Shown: one piece after another, positions 27,729 through 40,900 of the stretch
Layout of the letters: each line of letters starts with the position of its first letter
Numbering within the stretch: the first letter of the stretch is position 1
Translations under genes and position numbers: made by a program
NCBI GenBank assembly: GCA_000231825.2
Contig: JH720346.1
Coordinates: 549,796-613,795 of the forward strand
Length of the DNA: 64,000 nt
Direction of reading: 5' to 3'
Source: Tetrahymena elliotti 4EA
Lineage: Eukaryota; Ciliophora; Oligohymenophorea; Hymenostomatida; Tetrahymenidae
Notes under the pieces: generated by a model
Seen by the model: only the letters and a program-made list of their open reading frames with translations
Told to the model about the DNA's origin: nothing
Database searches by the model: none

Positions 27729-28132
27729 TTTTTTATTTTGAATTTATGCAATTTATTTTTAATTAAAATATTTAAATTAAAGAAACTCAGTATTTAGCTT
27801 TCAAAAAGAAATTTAAACTGAATTTAAGCTAAAAAATTAAAAGTTTAGAGTGTCCTCAAATTTCAAAATCAAATCTAAATTAATCAATCAACCATCGATT
27901 TTACTCATTATTCATCACATAATAATGTAGATTTTCAAAAAAAAAGAAAAATAATGGAAAATAAAATGAATAAAAAATGCTTTTTTGCTAAAATTAAAAT
28001 ATTTTGAAAGAAATCAATGAGCGAAAGAGCAAGGAAAGAATAATAAATATTTGGCTGAATAAATTAACAAGTTAATAATGTTATTAAGTATTTACTTTAT
28101 TTATTTTATTATTAATTTTTTGTTAGAAATTT
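27729..28132. other. intergenic, FHA 3' end to RING 5' end
   Basis: 400-bp AT-rich spacer between two minus-strand genes; no coding frame or RNA gene seen. Confidence 0.5.
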
Positions 28133-29716
28133 TCATTTTTGGAAATTGAGCCTAAACTCATAATCAGCTAGTTAGAATTAAATTCCATCAAATATTAAAA
28201 ATTTAGGGTTAATTTATTGATTATTTGCGACCAAGTTACTATCTGAGTCATTTTTTTACAATTTTAATGTTTCTTAATTTTTTTGAATGTCACTAAAATT
28301 AGGGTTGACAAAAGTGCCTATATTGGTTGATTTAGGTTCGTAGACAACCCATCCATAATTATCTATGTATTAAAATACTATTTATTCTCCCAATTCTGCA
28401 GTTTCAATTTAAATGTCATCAGATAGACTATTTCCTATAGTAAATTTGCTACTTCTACAATGATATTGGATATTATTATACTTGAAGTAAATTTCATATT
28501 CCTAATCATTTGTATTTTAGGCTTCAGGTTAACTAATATTTGCTTTCAAATCAACCTAACACCAATCAAGAGCAGGATTAATTTAAGAGATTCCTTCACT
28601 ATAAATTTGTTAATTTGGAGTTATATCTTCTACTAAAACTTTATTCTTTTTTGGAAAATGATATGTAAAACCTTTCCTAACAATTTGCTTAACGCTTGTA
28701 ACTCTAATCAGTAATAATATATTCTTATGCATATTTTCAATGTAATAATTTTGCATTTCATCCTTGCAAATTTAGAATTACTGTCTACTCATGTTAGAAT
28801 CATTCTCTGGAAACATCTAGATGGTATTTTATTTATCAGCTTTTCTCCCAAATTAAATATGGTCTTAGTAAGGCTTGATTTAGAATTCAATACCATTCTA
28901 ATGATAAAAAATACTATAAGTTGTAGGGTATTTAATCATAGTTATCTTTAAATTTGTGTTTAATGGTTTATACATTCTTTTTTCTATTATTTTGTATAAA
29001 TCATCTAAAGAAAAGCTATCTTTATTTAAATATTCAAAATAAAAATCATCAATTTCTTCTAAATCTATTTCATTGTCTTCTTTTTTATCTATAAATTGCT
29101 TTAAGTATGATGCGAGATCACCATAATTAAAATCATTCTTATATTTATGACTGAATAATTCTTTTAAATATTTCTCAAAAATGGACTTGAAATCTGTCCA
29201 AAAGACTTTATTGTTGTTTCCCTATTTAGACATGAATTCTTGAAGGTATTTTTGATAAAATTCATTTGCTAACTTCGTCTTAAAATTATAAATTTCTTTT
29301 ATCTTTTATAATTTCAACTCATTAATTACAGCAACTTATTAAATCTATGAATGAAGAGACAAATACTCTTGGATGAGTATCTACTTTTATTTTTAAGAGT
29401 GGCTACTCTCCTTTTTATTTTAATAAAAAATAAAGCATAGTTACTTTATATTTTTTGCTATTATTTCTTTTGTGCTATTAGTTTGGTCATTTTATCCTGA
29501 CTTAAAGTAAGAAGATAGATATGAAAAACCAAAGCGCGATTATTCACTTAAAACCAAAAGTTTTTCTTCCATATCTTATATAAGCTTTTTAGCATCTTCA
29601 ATATCATCAAGGTACTATTATTGTCCAAAGTATTGATTGAAGTCAACTATCCATTCATATTACTCCTAAAAACATGTGTTTTCTAACTTTTTTGCTATCT
29701 CTAATACTTTCTCCAT
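28133..29716 (-). CDS. tandem FHA-domain protein, 527 aa
   Basis: Single exon, ATG 29716-29714 to TGA 28135-28133 (528 codons). The N-terminal ~260 residues are helical and charged without a recognised family. Two forkhead-associated folds follow. FHA1 (~residues 265-350) has IQFGRKADKQNTIQ and NMSRQQFQI, matching the G-R...S-R-x-x segment that reads phosphothreonine (Gln replaces the usual His). FHA2 (~residues 410-520) has FTIGNSLSDDIQI and STNIGTFVNP, matching the later N-G-(T)-x-V-N strand. FHA domains bind pThr peptides in kinase signalling, DNA damage response and transport, so a phospho-dependent adaptor role is expected. In FHA2 the classical Arg of G-R is Asn, so its phosphate binding is uncertain. 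No catalytic domain is attached. Confidence 0.85.
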
Positions 29717-31922
29717 TAAATGAATCCTCTTTAAAATAACAAATCAAATTAAAAGAAATATAAATAAATATTTCAAAAATTAATACTAAAAACAGTAATA
29801 TCAGAGAACAACTTAATTAACTAATTCTGATATCTAATCAGAAATATCAAAAATCATTAAAATAAATTATTACATTTTTAAATAAAGAATTTTAACAAAT
29901 GAAAAATGTCAATAAATTATTTTAATAAAACAATGATTTTGATAATTGTTTAGAAAAGCACAATCATTTTAATTCAAATAACAATTTTAAATAATAATTA
30001 ACAAAAGCAATATTTTCTTTTAGGTTTTAGTAATAAAATAGGTAAATATACCAAATTATATTCAATATCTAATAAAAAATTCTTGCTTCTTAACAAAAAA
30101 TGGTAAAATATTAATTAAATACTTTTTAATTTTTTTTTTTCACTATTTGTAAATCAATATTAATTAAAATTTTAGACTATTTTTTCAAACAATTTTGTAA
30201 AGTAATGGCAATTTAATCAAATAAATTATTTTAAAAACAAAAAACAAAAAATAAAACAATAATTAAAGAAAAGATTTAATTAAAAATAATTTTTTATTAA
30301 AAATAAAACAAAATTGATTGGTATTATGTTTAATAGAATAATATCTTGAAGATAATCTGAATATTGAATTCTTGGAATTAAAGTAAAATTGTTGGAATTT
30401 ATAGAAAAATCTTTTTTACAACATTTTTGAAATGAGAAAAATTAAATTCAAGAATAAAAAATTAAAAGACCATTTTTAAATATTTTAGTTAGTGGAAAAA
30501 TAATAAGATATTTTTCATTATTTAAGAAGAAAATTTTTTTTTATTGAATTTCTGTAAAAGTGAAAAAATGAAGGATTTTATAATTTGATTGATTGGAAAT
30601 GTAAATGTTCTTTTTTAGTAGAAAATTAGTAAAAAAATAAATTAAATTATTGATTTAATAAATTCATCCCCTAATAAATAATAAGATATTTTGATAAAAA
30701 GAAATTGTTTTTTTTAATTAATTTTTTATAAAAGCATAAAAATGAAAGATTTTATATTTTGATTGACTTGAAATGGAAATTAAAACTTTCATATTAAATC
30801 AGTAAATTAATAAATTAATTATTATTTAAAAAAATTTATTCACTCATAAATAACAAGGCTTTACTTAATAATTCTTCAACTCACACAATAGAATATAATT
30901 TAATAATTAATATTATAATTTGTTAATTTATTATTCAAGATTTCATATTAAATTTTATCTATGTAGATTAGGTAAAGATAAAATAATTATGTAATCAAAA
31001 TTTTCAATTTAATTTATAAGTTTTCTAAATGATTTCTTCATTCTCATCTTATTATAAAATTGTATTGTTTTCATTTATTTTATTGAATTATTTTTTCTCT
31101 TTCAGTATTATGGTACTTTTCTCTCTGTCCATCAGCATCACAGATCCTTTTATAACCTTCACCTCACCATGTAAATGATCTTATTTATGGATGGAAGTAT
31201 GGCAACATTCATTCAATAACCCCCCTCGCATGCAAGATGTTGATTTTAGCAACTATATTTACTTTTTATATAAAATTATGTGCAAGTTCTCCTGACTTAT
31301 GTGCAGCATTAAAAACAGAGTCAAAATTGCTATGAGAATCATAGCTTCCTAAAGAAGATTAACCAACTGCTTTTCCCACTACTAGCATTAGAGCATTGGT
31401 TTCCCATTTTTTTAATAGAATTTTTAATTAAAAAGAATTAGAAATTTATTGGTTTGATAAATTTTATAGCCAAAGAAATTAATAAAAAGTGATTTTAGAT
31501 TTGAAGATAGCTAAAGATAATAGCCATAAATTTTCTTTTCAAATTTTAAAAGGTTGGTAAATTTCTTTGAATTCAAATCTTGTTATTGAAATGAGTGATT
31601 AGTATTTATCTAAAAAATAGTTATTTTTTATTTATCTAATGAAATTAATTAATTAATTTTATGCATAAAACAAATTTTGAAAATTGAGATACTCAAGCAA
31701 CTATTTATTAGCTTATTAAATAGTATTTTAATCATTTGTTCATTCATTACCTTTTCATGTAAAAGATAAAATTTTGAATTAAAGATTATTAAAAATTAAT
31801 AATTTGATTTCTGCCTTTGATTTTGATTTGTTTATTAATTTACAAAGAATACCATCTATTTATCCAAATTTTTGATTTGAATTAAATTTAATATTAGTGG
31901 TTGTAATAATAACATATTAAAT
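29717..31922. other. divergent intergenic, FHA gene / dynein gene
   Basis: 2.2 kb between the start codons of the FHA gene (-) and the dynein gene (+), so it should contain both promoters. It holds a diverged ~178-bp repeat (30499-30860) and a locally GC-richer patch (31090-31400) with no open frame. No tRNA was seen. Confidence 0.5.
30499..30860. repeat. diverged ~178-bp tandem repeat, two copies plus a partial third
   Basis: Landmarks repeat in order: TAATAAGATA (30501 and 30679), a poly-T block, AAAATGAA-GATTTTATA, TTTGATTGA, GAAATG-AAAT, AGTAAA..AATAAATTAA, then ATTCA-C-C-TAATAAATAA. A third start (TAACAAGGC) appears at about 30851. Copies are clearly diverged. Noncoding, in the promoter-side region of the dynein gene. 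Confidence 0.65.
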
Positions 31923-34900
31923 ATGAGTTATAAGCATTAGAAAAATCGCAGTTTAGGTAATATTTTTCAAGCTATTATAATAGGATTTTACTGAAGAACA
32001 ATTATACAATTCATCCAGCTTTTACCTTTAAATATCATAAGGCTAAATATGAATACATATTATAAAATTATATATTAATAGGACCCGTTGTAAAAATTAA
32101 TATTCCTAAATTTGCATTTGAAGAAGCTCAATAAGAAGAGAGAAATGTAGAAACTTTCCTTGATTAATAACAAGGGAATTCAATACCTCAATAAGATTAT
32201 TAAAACGACCCTTATAATCCACAAGTTTAAGAAGATGGTGAATATAATGAGATGTAAATATGTTCAAAAATTATCTTTTGTTTCTTTATTAACTCACAAA
32301 CAAAATATTTGAGATGTATTTATTGGTGGAAATAAAATGTTAATTTTCCTAATCATTTTTAATAGGTAAATGAATAATACTTATAATACTAACAACCGCA
32401 CTTAAAATAGGAATGGTAACAATTAAATGAATTTACCTTAGGTAAAATAATTTTCTTTTGCTTTACAATTCTGTTCTTTGATTACATTAAGAAATGATGA
32501 TAGTTAGATATGCGTTAAGTAAATTATTATTGATAAATTCAAATTAGATATAAGGAAATAGAAGAGCAAGCTCTACTCAAAGACCAAGCAGTCAATAAAA
32601 CTATAAAAAATAATCAAATAATTAAAGTGTTAGATACGATAGTAATGGAGGCTAACATTAAAACAATAATCTTTCTTTAACAATGAATAATAGAAGCATA
32701 AATTAGAATGACTCATAGCAGATATAGTATCAACCCCAAAGAAGTCATTCAAAAAGTTTAATAGATTATTAAAGTAGTTAAAGTAAGATTTTAAATGGGT
32801 CCATAATAAGCCAAGCTAGTCCTGGAAAATAGTAATAATAGCAATAAGATTTGGATAACTCTCATTTAGATTGGATAAGTAGTTTAGCACGTAAAGAGCA
32901 AGCTAAAATCATTAGAATGCCTGCAAGAAATCCTAATCGTATTTAAGTCACTATGCAATAGCAAAATAAAATAAATAATCACATTCTAGATGTTTCTGGT
33001 ATTATGAATGATAACAGTTTTCTTAACAAGAGTATGGGTGGTGGAACAGGAAATACTATTAAAGTTAAATAGGGAAGTTAAGTATTAAATTCAAAAAAAG
33101 ATGAAAGCATCCACAATAAGACAACTAATGAAGGGAAAAGAACTTTAAAAAATAGCTAATTGATGGATAAAAGCTAATAATTAGGATATTCATCTGTTTA
33201 AAATTAGCATATCCTTTAGTAAAATAATGAATAGTCTTTTAATGAAAAAAAATCTTTAAATCAATCAACTTTGATGGAGAGATCAAGGATGTAGCATAAC
33301 TAATCATAAAATTTGAAAGATAACTAAAAATAATCAAATTCTTGGAATCTTTCTTAACCAAAAGAACCTGTTTATAATTATAATCCTTTATTGGTAGATT
33401 AAAATTCCAAGAATGAAAAAAATAATTTAAATAAAAGTATATTTGTAGCAGGAAAGCATTCATAAGGAGAGTAGAATTAAAATACTTTAGACAACAAATT
33501 AGGAAACCATAGATAGACTGGTTAAAAGACAAACAGTAATCTAAAGTAATATGATCGTTGGGATAGTGAAAGATCTCCTGAAGAATGGTTAAAACTTTAT
33601 AAGAATCAACCTGTTCCTCATGGCTTAGTAACTGCTAGTGTTAACAACAAGTAAATTAGCTTATTTCTTTAAATTTGTGAAAATAGCATTTTTTTATGTA
33701 AAATAAATAGATAAAAATTGCTTTAATTCTAGCTGATAGAATATGACTAAATCGAAGAAAAATATTAAGTTAAAATTTTAGAAAGTGGAGAAAAGATTTG
33801 GGTGAACAGATTATATTTAATATTTAATGATGAAAACTAAAATAAATCAATTGAAAAGAAAAAAGCTTTACAAGCTGATACTAGTGTGATTCATAGCAAT
33901 CATAATGAACCTGAAGAGGAAGATGATAAAGCTAATAATTAGTTCCCAGATTAAGGATTAAAAACTAAATAAAGTTTGAAGAAATATGACTGTTGGGATT
34001 AAGACAAAAAACCTTAAGAATGGCTTAAGTTTTATAAGAATAACACTGGTCCGCATGGTATGTGCCCTACTTATATCAACCAAAAGTATTAATTTATTTA
34101 TTTATTCACTATAGACGTGCTTTAATTATATTTTACCTTAATAATAGATATTAAAGAACTCCAATTTAGATTTTAGACTATGATGAAGAATCTGAGAGAT
34201 ATTTAGTTAAAGTTTTAGCTACTGGTATCAAAAAATGGGTTATAAGATTATCGATTTTATTTAATCATGAAGATCCTTAAAAATATTATGAAAGACTTGA
34301 ATTAGCTAAATCCAGAATGTAAACTGCTGAAGATGAAATGAGGTTCTTGAATTTTATTGATAAGATGCCTTTAGATTCTAAAACTAAGTTACTCCCTTAA
34401 TGGAGAAAAGAGATAGTAAATCTAACTCTCAGAAGACATAAGGATACTCCAGAATAGAAAATAATTGATGTTTAACTTAACAAAATGATGAAAGAACTTA
34501 TTTCAGAATTAGAAATTGATTACATCCGCTAAATTAAAAAGGGTATCCTCTTAAGAGAAATGCAATACAATACCAATTCATTTTAATGGTAAGAAGCAAG
34601 AATCTAAAATAGATTTACTGCTCCTGTTATTCCCTTTATTGGAACTATTCTCAAGGTCAACTTTGTTGTAGGAATTACTGCTAAAAAGTAAATTGCAATT
34701 GTTTTTTTAAAAAAATAAATAAAAAAAAATTTGAATTAAAAAAGATTAAAAGATGGAAAACCATACACAAAGAGTAAGTATGTTTAGCTATAATTCCCTC
34801 AAATACAGTAAATTAAAATTATATTTTATTTATTCTCAATAATATTTTAATACCAAATAGAGCTTAATTTGCATAGTAACACTATTCTAAGAGTCCTCAA

Positions 34901-37900
34901 GTTACTAAAACACTGAACATTATTGCTCAAAAAACAGATATTTGCTAATAAAAAAGATTATTTTAGATTTTCTAAACTAATTTAGGAAGAAAAGAGTTGC
35001 CTTTAGCTTTAACCGAATTTTCTGAGATACAAAAAGAATTCCACAATAAGAAATTTAAAGATATTAAAATGCTTTGGTAGGAATTATTGGTTTCAAATAT
35101 TCAAGAGCACATGGAAGGATATAAATTTTATGTAACAAGTGAAAAAGAATACATTGGAAAGGAAATTTAGTTAATTGTTAACAAGATGGACTACATGTTT
35201 AACTCTTACATTCGTTAATTAATTGTTTAGTAGAATATTAGAGAATATGTCAATTTCTTTAAGAAATTCACATAACCAAAGACTACTAATACTTTGGATG
35301 AAGAAAAAAATTGGCTAATTAACAATTTCCCTCTCTTGATTGTCAACCTCAGAGTTAATACTAATTTCAAGAGAAGAAAAGATAAGAAGAAAAAAGATGA
35401 AAAAAAGAAGGATTACAATGTTGCTGATGAAGTTGAAGAACAAGTAATTTTTTTATTTTATTTGTTTTAAATTAATTTATTTTGATTTGTAGAGAGATGA
35501 AGTTATTTTCTTAGAGCCTGGTAAAGAAGAAATCAGATAGAATTTATTATAGCCATTTGATTGGTTAATTGAATCTGTTCACAAGTTCAAGTGCTTGGAA
35601 ACTGATTTAGTTTCTCTTCTAAAATTAGATAAATAGGCACCTTATCCAATTAGTTATTACCTTCAAAAAGATGATCCATTAATTTAAGAAGCTGAAAGTA
35701 TCATCAATGACTGCTTTAATGAAGGATATGATGAAATTTAAAAAATAATTAATGATTTTAATAACTTCTCATTTTTATATGAGAAGAGCTCTGACAGAAT
35801 AGTATCTCACTTATTCCCTGATAAAAAAGCTACTTTAGTAGATCCTAAAGATGGCAAAGCGCAAAACAAAAATGAGGGTACTAAAATTCATATATAAGAT
35901 CTTGATAGAATTGAAATTCTTAACAAATTGAAAGAATTTAGAGATGCTAAAGAGAATATTTAAAGACTTTGTATTGATGAAAAAGATTGTAGATTATTTA
36001 GAATTAGAACAAAGTAAGCAAAAGACGATCTAATTTCAAGAGCAGATGAAACTATTCAAAAGATTTTAGTAAAACTTAGATAAGTTGTTGAGTACAATGC
36101 TTAAGTGTAAACTTTTATTTTTATTTTAAATTAAATAAAAAAATATTTTAATGAAAAAAAAAGTATCAATGATGACTAAAAAGAATTATAAGAAATCATT
36201 GTTTCTGTTCCTTAAAATGAAGAAGATTTAGTCAACTTAAAGAATAGATTAGCAGAAAATGAAGTTGATATTGCTAAGATGAAAGGTTCTCTTGACTCTC
36301 TTTAAGAATTTGTTGCTATCTTGGAGTCATATACAGTTAAATTGGATAAACCTGGCGAAGAAAATGAATAGTACAAAGAACTCTTCATCAATATTTATGA
36401 ATATTTTTATTTATTTGTTTTCTCTGATTAAATAAAGGTAATTTTAAGATATTTATTTTTTCTCACTAAATCTTATTTTTTTAATTTAGTAATGCGTTCT
36501 TGAAGGTTAAAGAAATGCTTAAGTCAAAGAAGAAGAATTCACTTAAATCTTAGAAAGAGAAAAGGATAATTTTGAGAAAGAACTTACTGGAATTTCTGAT
36601 CATTTGCAAATGGTCAAAACATTTTCTGATTACAGCAAACTTAAAGACAATAACAGCTAGACTGAAGGCCTTAAAGATAGAATTAATGCTGCAAAAGAAA
36701 AAATTAAGAGCTTTAATGACAGAGAAATAAAACTTAAATTAGCTGTTTCTGAATACAGTAATCTAAATTAAGTAGAAACTGAATTTTAGCCATATTATTT
36801 ATTATGGTTTTATTCTTGGGAATTCGATCATAAATATGAAGAATGGACTCATGGGTAATTTAATTATTTATTATTTGATTTAGATTTTATAAATTTATAT
36901 TATAATTAGACCTATTACCAAGTAAAACTTCCCTTCTATGGAGAAAAAAATCAACTAAACTTTCTATAAGGAATGTATCAAGCTTAATAAAATATTCCTT
37001 GATTTGGAAGATGACAATGCTGCTAATGTAACTTTAGAACTTAAGAAACACATTGAATCTTTCAGAGAAAATATGTGGATGATTGAGCTTCTTTCTACAG
37101 AAGCAATGTGTAACCTTAAAAAGGCTGTTGTTCACTGGAATGAGATATTTAAAGCTGCAAATATTAAGGATTTAGTTCCTAATGAAGAAATGAGCTTGAA
37201 ATTATTACTTGATTAAGGTTTAAATAACTACAGAGAAATCATTGAAGAAGTTTCAAAGAGAGCTGAAAAGCAATACACTATTGAAAAGAAACTTAAGGAA
37301 ATGGAAGATAAAGTTAAAGTCATCCGTGTTGAACTTATGAAATACAAAAAAACTGGAACTTATGTCCTTAAGGGTGTTGATGAGATTTAACAATTACTTG
37401 ATGACCAACTTAACATTCTACTCATGATGAAGGTAATTTATTTTACTTTATAGTTTAATAGAATAAATATTTATTATTAATAAATTTTAGGCTTCACCTT
37501 ACATAAAACCAGTTTTAAAACAAGCTCAACATATTGAAATGAAAATGATTCTTATTTAAGATACTTTAGAATAGTGGTTAAAGTGTCAAAGAGGTTGGAT
37601 GTATCTAGAACCTATCTTTGCCTCAGAAGATATCAAAAAGAAAATGGAAAAAGAAAAATTAAAATTTGATGGTGTTGATAATTTCTGGAGAATTACTATG
37701 GATTAATTTAACAAAGAATCTAATTTATGGGAAAGCATTGATAATGATCGTCTTAAATCAGAATTAATCACCTACAACAAGGTAATTTTTTTGGTTTCAA
37801 AAGAATTTGATAATAATAAATTTTTATAGATTTTTGATCAGTTTTTTTATTAAAATATTTTAAAAATTTTAGAGTTTGGACTAAATTTAAAAAAGTTTAA

Positions 37901-40900
37901 GTGATTATTTAGAATCTAAGAGAAGGGATTTCCCTAGATTCTTTTTCTTATCAGATGAAGAACTTTTAGAAATATTAGCAGATACTAAAGATCCTCAAAA
38001 AGTTTAAAAGCATATTAATAAATGCTTTGAAGCTGTTAATCTTCTTGATTTCTTCACTCAAAACGAAGTAATTATAAAAAGGTTTCTAAATTTATTTACA
38101 ATTAATATTTTTTTTTAATGTTTTAGGTTGGTGCTTTAATCTCAAGTGAAAAAGAAAAGGTTAAACTTTTAAAGCCTATTGATGTCACAGAAGGAGAGAA
38201 AAAGGGTAATGTTGAAAAATGGCTTTTAGAAATCGAAAAGAGTATGATAAGAACCCTTCATTAAATTACTAAGGATTGTATGGTTGATGTACAAACTGCA
38301 AGAACTAAATGGATTTAAAAATGGCCTGGATAAATTGTATTGGGAGTTAATATGATGAGATGGGTAAAAATTAAAATAATTTAAAAAATTTTGTTGTTTC
38401 ATTTTTGGTAAATAAAAAAGACAAGAGGAGCAGAAATAGCTATTATCAACGGAAAAGGAGGTGGAGAAGAATTAGAAATTAATGAATATAACTAAGGATT
38501 ATCAATTAATTTTAATAATTTGAAAGAATACAGTGAATATTTAGATAGATAATTAAAAGATGTTGTTGATCTTGTTAGAACTGATCTTTCACCCCTTGCA
38601 AGACTTACTTTAGGAGCTCTTGTCGTACTTGATGTCCACGCAAAGGATGTTATTGTAGATCTTGAAAAAACAGGCTGCACAAGTATTCATGACTTTAATT
38701 GGACTTGTCAATTAAGATATTACTGGGAAGAAATTCGTAAAGAATAAATTTTGAATGTTAAAATGATTAATGCAGTATTGAAATATGGGTATAAATATAT
38801 ATTATTTTTCTTTTTTCTAAAATTAAATTATATCTATATTAATTGTTTTACAGTTTTGAATACTTGGGAAATTCTCCTCGTTTAGTCATTACTCCTCTCA
38901 CTGATAGATGTTATAGAACACTTATGGGTGCTTTCCATTTGTCTTATGGTGGTGCTCCTGAAGGACCAGCAGGTTAGATAAAACATTAATACATTTTAAA
39001 TAATAAATTTTAAATATAAAATATAAAGGTACTGGTAAAACAGAGACAGTTAAAGATTTAGCAAAAGCTCTTGCTGTTTAAATTGTTGTTTTTAATTGCT
39101 CAGATGGTTTGAACTACTTGTCTATGAGAAAATTCTTCAAAGGTATTGCTTCATCAGGTAAATAAATCTTTTTTGTTTTTTTAGATTAATTAAAATTAAA
39201 AAAAATTATTTAATTTAATTAGGTGCTTGGTGTTGTTTTGATGAGTTTAATAGAATTGATTTGGAAGTACTTTCCGTTATTGCATAATAAGTTCTTACAA
39301 TTCAAACTGCTATTAAAGAAAAGCGCAGAGATTTTATTTTTGATGGTGAATCTCTCTCTTTGATTCCATCTTGCGCTATTAATATTACTATGAATCCTGG
39401 TTATGCAGGACGTTCTGAATTACCTGATAACTTAAAGGCTCTTTTCAGACCTTGTGCGATGATGGTTCCTGATTATGCCCTTATAGCAGAAATTTATTTG
39501 TATTCAGTCGGTTTCTAAGATGCTAGAAACCTTGCCAGAAAGGTTTTTTTTAATTTCAAATTTAAATTTATGTTTAAATTGTTAAATATTATTTTTTAGA
39601 TTGTTGCCTCACTTCGTTTAAGTTCTGAATAGTTGAGCTCATAAGATCATTATGATTTTGGTATGAGAGCTTTAAAAGCTATTCTTACAGCAGCAGGTAA
39701 CTTAAAGAGAACTATGAAAGAAATAGAAGATATAGTTTGCTTGAGAGCATTAATGGATGTAAATATTCCTAAATTTACTTTTAATGATGTTCCTCTTTTC
39801 TTATCTATCACGAATGATCTTTTCCCTGGAGTTAAACTTCCTGAAATTGATTATGGAAAGCTTGAAAATGCTCTTAAAATGGCCTGCTTCACAAATAAGT
39901 TATAACCAGAGAAAAATTTCATCAATAAATGTATTTAGTTATTCGATACCATAAACGTACGTCATGGTCTCATGGTTGTTGGTGATGCATTTTCAGGGTA
40001 ATTTTTTTATTTTGAAATATTTTTTCTCATCATATTTTAAACTAACTAATTAGAAAATCTTCAATTACTTCATGTCTCTAAAAGGCTATGAGCTCTCTTA
40101 AAGGTATTGAGAGTTATGTCAATGTTGCTTCACATAAACTTAACCCTAAATCTATTACAAGGTAAATAGATAATTTTTGAAAAATATATTAAATTAATGA
40201 AATATCCATTTTTAAAAGTGACTAATTATATGGTAAGCTTGATCCTGATACTAAGTCATGGTCAGATGGTGTTATTGCTATCATTATGAGACTTTGTGCT
40301 TAAGACTCTGATTTAGCAGAGAGAAAGTGGATCATTTTTGATGGACCTGTTGATGCAGTATGGATTGAAAATATGAACACTGTGTTGGATGATAATAAAA
40401 AGTTATGTTTAACATCAGGTGAAATTATTAAAATGTCTAATTGGATGACAATGATGTTTGAAGTCTAAGATTTAGCTCAAGCCTCTCCTGCTACTGTCAG
40501 TCGTTGTGGTATGGTTTTCTTAGAAACTAATTAATTAGGCTGGACACCTTTAATAAAAAGCTTCATCTAAAAGCTTCCTAAATCATTAGAAAAATTCGCT
40601 GAACAATTCTAAGCTACTTTATTATGGCTAGTTGATCCTATTTTAGCTTGGGCTCTTAGATATGGATAGTTCTTGGTACACAAAAGCTACATGAATATTG
40701 TAAATACTCTTATTCAATTAATGAATACCTGGGTAAAAGAATTTGAAGACGAAGAAAAGAAGGTACCTAAAGATATGGATGAACATTTTAACAATATTGC
40801 ACTATTTTCAACCATCTGGGCTGTTGGAGGTGCTCTTGAAGAAAATACTAGAAAATAATTGCATGAAGTTATTTCACATCTCATTTTGGTAAATTTCCTT

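Noticed and set aside
31140..31230. Short resemblance to ciliate telomerase RNA words (ATAACCTTCACC, CATTCA..AACCCC)
   Set aside because: The order is reversed relative to telomerase RNA, no CAACCCCAA template is present, and no Pol III promoter was recognised; most likely chance.
34086..34147. 29-nt intron ending at 34114
   Set aside because: Using the AG at 34147 gives a normal 62-nt intron and makes the two N-terminal modules align without gaps.
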